Source: JBEKHI01 sp050012355 (lineage in GTDB: Bacteria; Actinomycetota; Actinomycetes; Streptosporangiales; Streptosporangiaceae). Taken from it: a stretch of DNA of 27,348 nt. Every line of letters starts with the position of its first letter. Within the stretch, counting starts at the first letter, position 1. Location: contig JBEKHI010000088.1 of NCBI GenBank assembly GCA_050012355.1, forward strand, positions 1 to 27,348, written 5' to 3'. A program made the position numbers and the translations under genes. This document shows positions 23,051-27,348 of the stretch, piece after piece. The notes below the pieces were generated by a model, which saw only the letters and a program-made list of their open reading frames with translations, had not been told where the DNA came from and did not search any database.

Positions 23051-24214
23051 TCATCTATCCTGGCCGATCGGCCGGATGTGGCGGTCGGCGATGGTCATCA
23101 GCAGGATCACCGCGCTGACCACGGTGAGGATGATGGCGATCTCGTGCAGGCCGTGGTCGTTGATGCGGGTGCGGAAGACCAGGCCGGTGATGGTGGCAGA
23201 GGTAATGGAGCCGATGTAGGTGGAGGTGCGGAAGAGCCCGGCGGCGGTGCCGGTCTGGGCGGGCGTGACCTGGGTGTAGAGGGCCGCCTGATTGCCGATG
23301 GTGGTGGTGCCGGTCGTGACGCCGTAGATCATGGTGACGGCGACGACCCAGATCAAGGCGGCGCTCGTGCTGAGGAAGTACGTACATACCGAGGCGATCA
23401 GTGCTGAGAAGGCGGCGGTCGGCAACGGGCCGCGAATCAGGTTGCGTCGCGCGATGGGCCGGGACACCAGTGCCCCGACGGCGCACATCGGCAGCAATAG
23501 CAGGCCGGTCTCGCTGGCGGATATGCCCCGGTCCGCTTCCAGCCACTGGGTGATGCCGTAGGTCACGGTGTAGACGCACAGCATGGTGAGCCCGATCCGG
23601 AGGTAGATGCGGGCAAGCGCCTCGTCGGATGCCAGCAGCCGCAGGTCGAGGAAGGGCCGGGTCGCGCGCAGTTCCCAGCGCACCAGTCCGGTACCGATGA
23701 TCACGGCCAGTGCGAGCGCGATCCAGTCAGGGCGGGGCAGCGAGAGCAGGAACGCCAGCAGCGCCGTGATCGCGGCCGCGAACCCGGTGATCCCGGCCAG
23801 GTCGATCCGGCTCGCCAGCTCGCGAGCGCCGCCCGGCACATTCACCGGTGAATCCGGGGGGATCCAGGCGGCGGCCATGGCCAGGGCCGCGAGGGCGAAG
23901 GGAACGTTGACGAAGAAGACGGCTCGCCAGCCCCACGCGCCCACCAGCACGCCGCCAAGGGGAAGGCCAAGGGTGGCGGTGACCAGGGCGGCGATCTGCA
24001 GGCCGCCGAGCACACCGCCCGGCGGGGCGCTGAGCCCTGCTTGCTGCGCGCGCCGCCGGATCAGCAGCATCGCCGGGGGATATCCCGCCGAGCTGCCGAT
24101 CCCGATCAGCACCCGGGCGGCGATCAGGGTGGCCAGGTTCTGGCCTAGCCCGCCGACCGCGCCGCCGGCCGCGGCGATCAAGGCACCGGCCAGGAACACC
24201 CGCCGGGGGCCGAA
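23051..24214 (-). pseudogene. MFS drug-efflux-type transporter, 5'-truncated
   Basis: The last about 388 residues of a major facilitator of the EmrB/DHA2 type. The recognisable part starts at FGPRRVFLAGALIAAAGG, equivalent to the loop after TM2, and continues through GLGQNLATLIAARVLIGIGSSAGYPPAML, LPLGGVLVGAWGWRAVFFVNVPFAL and about ten further TM helices to a normal end (TIADRHIRPIGQDR). The first 70-100 residues with TM1-2 are missing. The reading frame remains open upstream to 25183, but that extension is merely the antisense of a plus-strand fragment and the methyltransferase gene (Arg/Val/Gly-rich, no homology). No start with a ribosome site lies at the junction (about 24214). It is almost certainly non-functional. 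Drug efflux is the family role only. Confidence 0.75.
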
Positions 24215-24604
24215 CTCCTCGACTCCCTCCCGCAGCTGATCGCGGCGCTCAACAGCTACCGCACGGGATGTGCCGACGTGGCGGGCGACTGCAACGCCGC
24301 CAACGTGATGGCCAGCATAATCGCCGGTTACGACACAGATGGTGGAACACCGGGCGACTGGTTCCTGATGCTCGCCGACATACCGGGGGCCACGGTTCAG
24401 CGGATAACCGACGTGACCGGCCAGGCCGACCTCGCGTTCCGCTACCCGTTCACCGACGGCATCACGGAGATCCTGCTCAACGCCAGCACCCACCAGTTCG
24501 CGGGTTTCGTCCGCGGCGGCGTCGAGACGGTGATCACGAAGGAAGTGACCGTCTCCGGGCCGGGCAGCACTACGCCGGTGGTCATCCATCCGACCCGCCG
24601 CTGA
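24215..24604 (+). pseudogene. 3' fragment of a hypothetical protein (CU044_5270-like C-terminus?)
   Basis: The frame is coding-like on the plus strand from the junction (ELLDSLPQLIAALNSYRTGC) to TGA 24602-24604, with no proper start: GTG 24278 falls within the homologous part. The residues DWFLMLADIPGATVQRITDVTGQADLAF and EILLNASTHQFAGF resemble the C-terminal half of CU044_5270-type proteins (LA-x-IPGV-x-V, D-x-x-GR, later a D-x-x-T-x-x-x-x-G segment), a family of unknown function usually encoded next to ECF sigma factors. I judge the family match tentative, but a truncated gene tail is well supported. Its upstream part has been replaced by the oppositely oriented MFS remnant. Confidence 0.5.
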
Positions 24605-24658
24605 TGACCTGAGGAGACCTGGCGCACTTCCATCAGTAATTAATAGAGAGGGAATCCG

Positions 24659-25348
24659 ATGCGCAAGCCCGAGCCGCTCTTGGACCCTGCCCTTCCGGCG
24701 GCTGGCATCAACTACGAGCGGCTGTACGCCTACCGGTTCCGTGACGTCGACCAGGCCAGCAGGCAGTCGGTGTGGCAGGAGATCGCGCGCTACACGCACG
24801 ACCGGATGGGCGCCCCCCAGCGGGTCCTTGACCCGGCCGCCGGCCGAGGCGAGTTCATCACCGCGGTGCCCGCCGCCGAACGCTGGTGCGTCGACCCAGT
24901 CAACCAGGGGATACCGGACGCCACCGGGGTCAAAACGATCATCGCCGACATCATGGACGCCGACCTGCCCGGCGGCTACTTCGACGGCGTGTTCCTTTCG
25001 AACTTCCTCGAGCACCTGCCCGACCAGAACACGGTCGCGGCCGCCCTCGGCAAGCTGCGCGCCGCGATGGAACCAGGCGGCCGGATCGCGGTCATGGGGC
25101 CGAACTTCCGGTATTGCGTCCGCGAGTACTTCGACTGCGCCGACCACACCGTGCCCCTCACCCACGTCGGGGTCACCGAACACCTGTACGCCGCCGGGTT
25201 CGACATCACCGCGGTGACGCCGAGGTTCCTGCCGTACTCCTTCCGCGGTTTGCTGCCGCCGTCACCGCTGCTGACCAGGACCTACCTCCGGATACCGGCG
25301 CTGTGGCGGCTGCTCGGCAAGCAGTTCCTGGTGCTCGCCCGCAAGTAA
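24659..25348 (+). CDS. Class I SAM-dependent methyltransferase
   Basis: 229 aa. The Rossmann-like core has motif I VLDPAAGRGEFITAVP (about 56-71), the acidic residue after strand 2 in WCVDPVNQ, motif III-like IIADIMDADLPGGYFDGVFLSNFLEHL, and LRAAMEPGGRIAVMGPNFR after it, the standard order for class I enzymes. The C-terminal segment (FLPYSFRGLLPPSPLLTRTYLRIPALWRLLGKQFLVLARK) is hydrophobic and resembles methyltransferases associated with glycolipid or polysaccharide genes. ATG 24659 has GAGAGGGA 6-8 nt upstream. There are no operon partners: a gene fragment lies upstream and a convergent dehydrogenase downstream. The substrate cannot be deduced. Confidence 0.88.
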   Translation: MRKPEPLLDPALPAAGINYERLYAYRFRDVDQASRQSVWQEIARYTHDRMGAPQRVLDPAAGRGEFITAVPAAERWCVDPVNQGIPDATGVKTIIADIMDADLPGGYFDGVFLSNFLEHLPDQNTVAAALGKLRAAMEPGGRIAVMGPNFRYCVREYFDCADHTVPLTHVGVTEHLYAAGFDITAVTPRFLPYSFRGLLPPSPLLTRTYLRIPALWRLLGKQFLVLARK

Positions 25349-25433
25349 GGCGCCGTGCGCTGGAAACCCGAGCCCCGGAACCGGCAGAGAAGCACCGAGC
25401 CTCCTTGGTTCCGCCCTGGCCGCGGTTCGGGCA

Positions 25434-26474
25434 TCAATCGCGGTCAGAGAGGTCCAGCACGAAGCGGTAGCGGACATCGCCTTGGTCGAGGCGGGTGAGG
25501 GCCTCATGCACGCGGGCGGAGGGGAGAAGTTCGATGTCGGCGGTGATGCCGTGCTCGGCGGCAAAGGCCAGCATCTCCGCTGTGCCGCGGCGCCCGCCGG
25601 TGCCCGAGGCGGTCAGCTTCTTCCGGCCGTAGATCAGGTCCATGATCCGCAACGGGATCTCGCCGGGATAGCCGAGCTCACAGAGCGTGCCGTCCAGGGC
25701 CAGCAGCCGCAGTAGCGGCGGGAGGTCGTGCGGGGCGGAGATGGTGTCCAGGATGAGGTCGAACCGGCCGCGGGCTGGTTCCAGTTGCTTGTCGTCGGTG
25801 GTCACCAGCAGGCCGGTGGCTCCCAGCTTGCGGGCGTCGTCGGCTTTGTCCGGCGTACGGCTCAGCACCGTTACCTCGGCGCCGAGGGCGGCCGCGAACT
25901 TCACTCCGAGATGCCCGAGTCCGCCAAGGCCGGCCACGGCGACTCGGCTGCCCGGCCCGGTCCCGGCCGCCCGCATGGCCTCCCACATGGTGATCCCGGC
26001 GCACATCAGCGGGGCGGCGGCGGCCGGGTCGAGCCCGTCGGGCAGTCGGTAGGCGAACTTCTCGCGCAGCACGTACTCGCGGCTGTAGCCGCCCTTCGTC
26101 TTGGTGCCGTCAACGCGGTCGGTCCCGCCGTAGGTGCCGGTAGCACCCTCGTAACAGAAGTTCTCCTGCCCCGCCTGGCACATCGGGCAGACCCCGCAGG
26201 AGTCGACCAGGGTTCCGACCGCGACCCGGTCGCCGGGGGCGAAGCCAGTCACCGCGGTGCCGGTGGCGGTAACCGTGCCGGTGAACTCGTGGCCAGGGAC
26301 GAGGTCCCCTTCGTCATAGAGAACTCCGCGGATCCTGTGCAGGTCGCTGTGGCAGACGCCGCAGTAGTCGACGCGCACCGCGATGTCGTCGGCGCGCAGA
26401 TCCCGCCGCTCGATCGGGACCCGCCGCAACTCGGTGGAATGGTCATGGCTCTGCCAGCCGGTAGTGGTGCGCAT
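25434..26474 (-). CDS. Zinc-dependent alcohol dehydrogenase (MDR family)
   Basis: 346 aa, medium-chain dehydrogenase reducing or oxidising alcohols and aldehydes with NAD(P)H. Catalytic zinc ligands are Cys41 in CGVCHSDLH, His62-Glu63 in PGHEFTG, and the Cys of APLMCAGITMW. Structural zinc cysteines are C93, C96, C99 and C107 (SCGVCPMCQAGQENFC). The nucleotide-binding site is VAGLGGLGHLGVKFA. The order and motifs are closest to the cinnamyl/YADH-like subgroup (AdhA/AdhC/YahK). ATG 26474 (MRTTTGW) has TTGGAGG 5-7 nt upstream and is preferred over an in-frame start 57 nt earlier that would run through the operator. It is divergent from a TetR gene whose operator overlaps its 5' region, so probably repressed by it and induced by an aldehyde or electrophile (inference). 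Confidence 0.93.
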   Translation of the reverse strand: MRTTTGWQSHDHSTELRRVPIERRDLRADDIAVRVDYCGVCHSDLHRIRGVLYDEGDLVPGHEFTGTVTATGTAVTGFAPGDRVAVGTLVDSCGVCPMCQAGQENFCYEGATGTYGGTDRVDGTKTKGGYSREYVLREKFAYRLPDGLDPAAAAPLMCAGITMWEAMRAAGTGPGSRVAVAGLGGLGHLGVKFAAALGAEVTVLSRTPDKADDARKLGATGLLVTTDDKQLEPARGRFDLILDTISAPHDLPPLLRLLALDGTLCELGYPGEIPLRIMDLIYGRKKLTASGTGGRRGTAEMLAFAAEHGITADIELLPSARVHEALTRLDQGDVRYRFVLDLSDRD

Positions 26475-26484
26475 GAATCCTCCA

Positions 26485-26506
26485 AGACAGACTATTCGGT
26501 CTATTT
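26485..26506. promoter_or_regulatory. TetR operator copy 1, in the adh 5' region
   Basis: AGACAGACT-ATTC-GGTCTATTT. It is an imperfect 9-4-9 inverted repeat matching the copy at 26531-26552 (7/9 and 8/9 to the shared half-site AAACAGACC). It lies 11-32 nt before the dehydrogenase ATG, overlapping a candidate -10 (TAGTCT on the minus strand). Confidence 0.65.
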
Positions 26507-26530
26507 CAGCGTAGCTGTCTCCGGGCTGCA

Positions 26531-26552
26531 AAACAAACCAACTGGTCTGTTT
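26531..26552. promoter_or_regulatory. TetR operator copy 2, in the tetR promoter
   Basis: AAACAAACC-AACT-GGTCTGTTT: 9-bp arms (8/9 complementary) around a 4-bp centre. TATAGT at 26555-26560 is a good -10 only 6 nt before the tetR ATG, so the transcript is probably leaderless and this site covers the spacer/-35. Centres of the two operators are 46 bp apart. Confidence 0.7.
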
Positions 26553-26566
26553 GCTATAGTGATCTC

Positions 26567-27145
26567 ATGCCTGAACTGCCGACAACGTCGCGGGGGGCCG
26601 CGACCAGCCGGCGCATCCTCGACGCGGCCGCGGAGGAGTTCGCGGAACGTGGCATCGCCGGCGCCAGGATCGATCGCATCATCGGGGCGGCGCACACGAA
26701 CAAGGCCCAGCTCTACGGTTACTTCGGCAGCAAGGACGGACTGTTCGACGCGGTCATCGCGGACCGCGCCGACCGTCTCATCAGTGCCGTACCGTTCGAC
26801 GCGAACGACCTGCCCGGCTGGGCCGTCGGGGTGTACGACGAGAACCTGCGCCATCCCGACCTGGTCCGCCTCGTGGCCTGGCTCCGCCTGGAGCGGCGGC
26901 CGTCGGGGCGGCTGTCCGACAGTCCCGGCAATGAGCCGAAATTCGAGGCCATCGCCCGGGCCCAGGCGGCTGGCCAGGTGCGCCCCGGTGATCCCTCCGA
27001 TCTGTTTGCCGTGATCCTCGGCATGGCATTCGCCTGGTCGCCAGCCAGCGGCTTCTATGCCGCCACCGCCGATGAGCCAGCCGCCGACCACGACCGCCGC
27101 CGGGCCCTGTTGCGCGACTCCGTCGCGCGCGTCGCGGCATCCTGA
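26567..27145 (+). CDS. TetR-family transcriptional regulator
   Basis: 192 aa. The N-terminal TetR DNA-binding domain is clear: TSRRILDAAAEEFAERGIAGARIDRIIGAAHTNKAQLYGYFGSKDGLFDAVI (about 13-64), with the HTH at about 34-53 and the recognition helix ending in KAQLYGYFGSK. The C-terminal helical ligand-binding domain (about 70-190) includes LVRLVAWLRLERRP and FAVILGMAFAWSPASGFYA, as in actinobacterial TetR proteins of the C33-like type. The start ATG 26567 directly follows the -10 TATAGT, consistent with leaderless translation. It is divergent from the zinc alcohol dehydrogenase with a 92-bp shared control region holding two related palindromes, so this is a local repressor of itself and adh. 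The inducer is not predictable. Confidence 0.93.
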   Translation: MPELPTTSRGAATSRRILDAAAEEFAERGIAGARIDRIIGAAHTNKAQLYGYFGSKDGLFDAVIADRADRLISAVPFDANDLPGWAVGVYDENLRHPDLVRLVAWLRLERRPSGRLSDSPGNEPKFEAIARAQAAGQVRPGDPSDLFAVILGMAFAWSPASGFYAATADEPAADHDRRRALLRDSVARVAAS

Positions 27146-27216
27146 ACTCGAGCCTGCTGCGGCGGTGATTGATCCGTAATGGTGTGACGCGGCTGCTGGT
27201 CTAGGCTGTCGGCGGT

Positions 27217-27348
27217 CTAGAGGTACCGGGTCGGCCGGACACTGCGGGTTCTTCCAGATGGTCCGGTCCACTGGGTTTCGCGGGGGCTGGTCTTCACCAC
27301 CTTCCAGGTGCGTTGCTGCTTCAACCGGTGGCAGTGCCGGCATGCGGG
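27217..27348 (-). CDS. C-terminal end of a DUF222/13E12-type HNH endonuclease-like protein (partial)
   Basis: Reading the minus strand from base 27348 gives 43 codons ending in TAG (27219-27217): a CRHCHRLK motif, then W15, then QWTGPSGRT and PTRYL. This is the tail pattern of the actinobacterial DUF222-plus-HNH family (CxxCHRxK, a Trp, then a W-T-x-PSGR-x and a PTxY ending), where the CHxxK segment is the HNH nuclease zinc site. The rest is outside the window. These proteins are multicopy and often mobile in actinomycete genomes. It is convergent with tetR, 71 bp apart, and nothing is visible in that gap. Confidence 0.65.
   Translation of the reverse strand, partial: PACRHCHRLKQQRTWKVVKTSPRETQWTGPSGRTRSVRPTRYL

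Noticed and set aside
24215..25183. N-terminal 323-codon extension of the MFS frame
   Set aside because: Antisense of the methyltransferase and the gene fragment; not transporter sequence, so the MFS gene is treated as truncated at about 24214.
25349..25433. Terminator between the convergent methyltransferase and dehydrogenase genes
   Set aside because: Only short GGAACC/GGTTCC-type complementarity is visible; too weak to call.
1..27348. CRISPR arrays, tRNA or rRNA genes, prophage or complete insertion sequences
   Set aside because: I saw no regularly spaced repeats, cloverleaf or rRNA sequence, integrase or transposase. The duplicated 456-bp unit is intragenic protein-domain repetition.

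Overview
The window is high-GC DNA (roughly 70% by eye) with GC-biased third codon positions, GTG/TTG starts, GGAGG-type ribosome binding sites and long terminator hairpins without U-tracts. The gene families (GH87, GH127, acylase, Tat-exported phospholipase C, ZAS anti-sigma factor, DUF222-type HNH protein) also point to a soil-type Actinomycetota, probably filamentous. I cannot name the genus.

Layout. (1) 1-1747: 3' part of a GH127 beta-L-arabinofuranosidase. (2) 1956-4318: a four-gene cassette of secreted-repeat lipoprotein, four-TM membrane protein, ECF sigma factor and zinc anti-sigma factor, preceded by a perfect CRP-type palindrome and followed by a hairpin. (3) 4778-6901: Tat-exported phosphocholine-type phospholipase C, convergent with (4) 6953-8479, a beta-lactamase-fold protein whose catalytic motifs are replaced. 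(5) 8733-10322: a decayed penicillin-acylase-family gene. (6) 10516-11820: secreted GH18 chitinase with a CBM5/12 module. (7) 12286-18661: a divergent LacI regulator and a four-gene operon for an oligosaccharide-binding lipoprotein, two ABC permeases and a GH13 alpha-glucosidase. (8) 18726-21761: on the opposite strand and convergent with that operon, a large secreted GH87 alpha-1,3-glucanase with two near-identical C-terminal discoidin domains. (9) 22019-22816: a Cof-type HAD phosphatase. (10) 23051-24604: a rearrangement scar where a 5'-truncated MFS transporter abuts a 5'-truncated gene of opposite strand. (11) 24659-27348: a SAM methyltransferase, a zinc alcohol dehydrogenase divergent from a TetR regulator with two matching operators, and the tail of a DUF222/HNH protein at the edge.

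Working together: regions 6-8 read as a fungal-cell-wall or alpha-glucan utilisation locus. The secreted GH87 enzyme would cut alpha-1,3-glucan, the ABC importer would take up the oligosaccharides and the cytoplasmic GH13 enzyme would hydrolyse them, under LacI control. The same heptamer (CTTGCRR) occurs as a direct repeat with exactly 21-bp period upstream of both lacI and the ABC operon, overlapping a -35 in the latter, and once more over the -35 of the GH87 gene. No ABC ATPase is encoded here, so a shared MsiK-type ATPase elsewhere is presumed.

Most unusual observations: the catalytically dead beta-lactamase-fold protein; an ABC permease that has lost its stop codon and reads through the whole next gene; a 72-nt long-stem palindrome in an otherwise empty intergenic region; the 21-bp-phased operator code; and two gene-decay or rearrangement scars.
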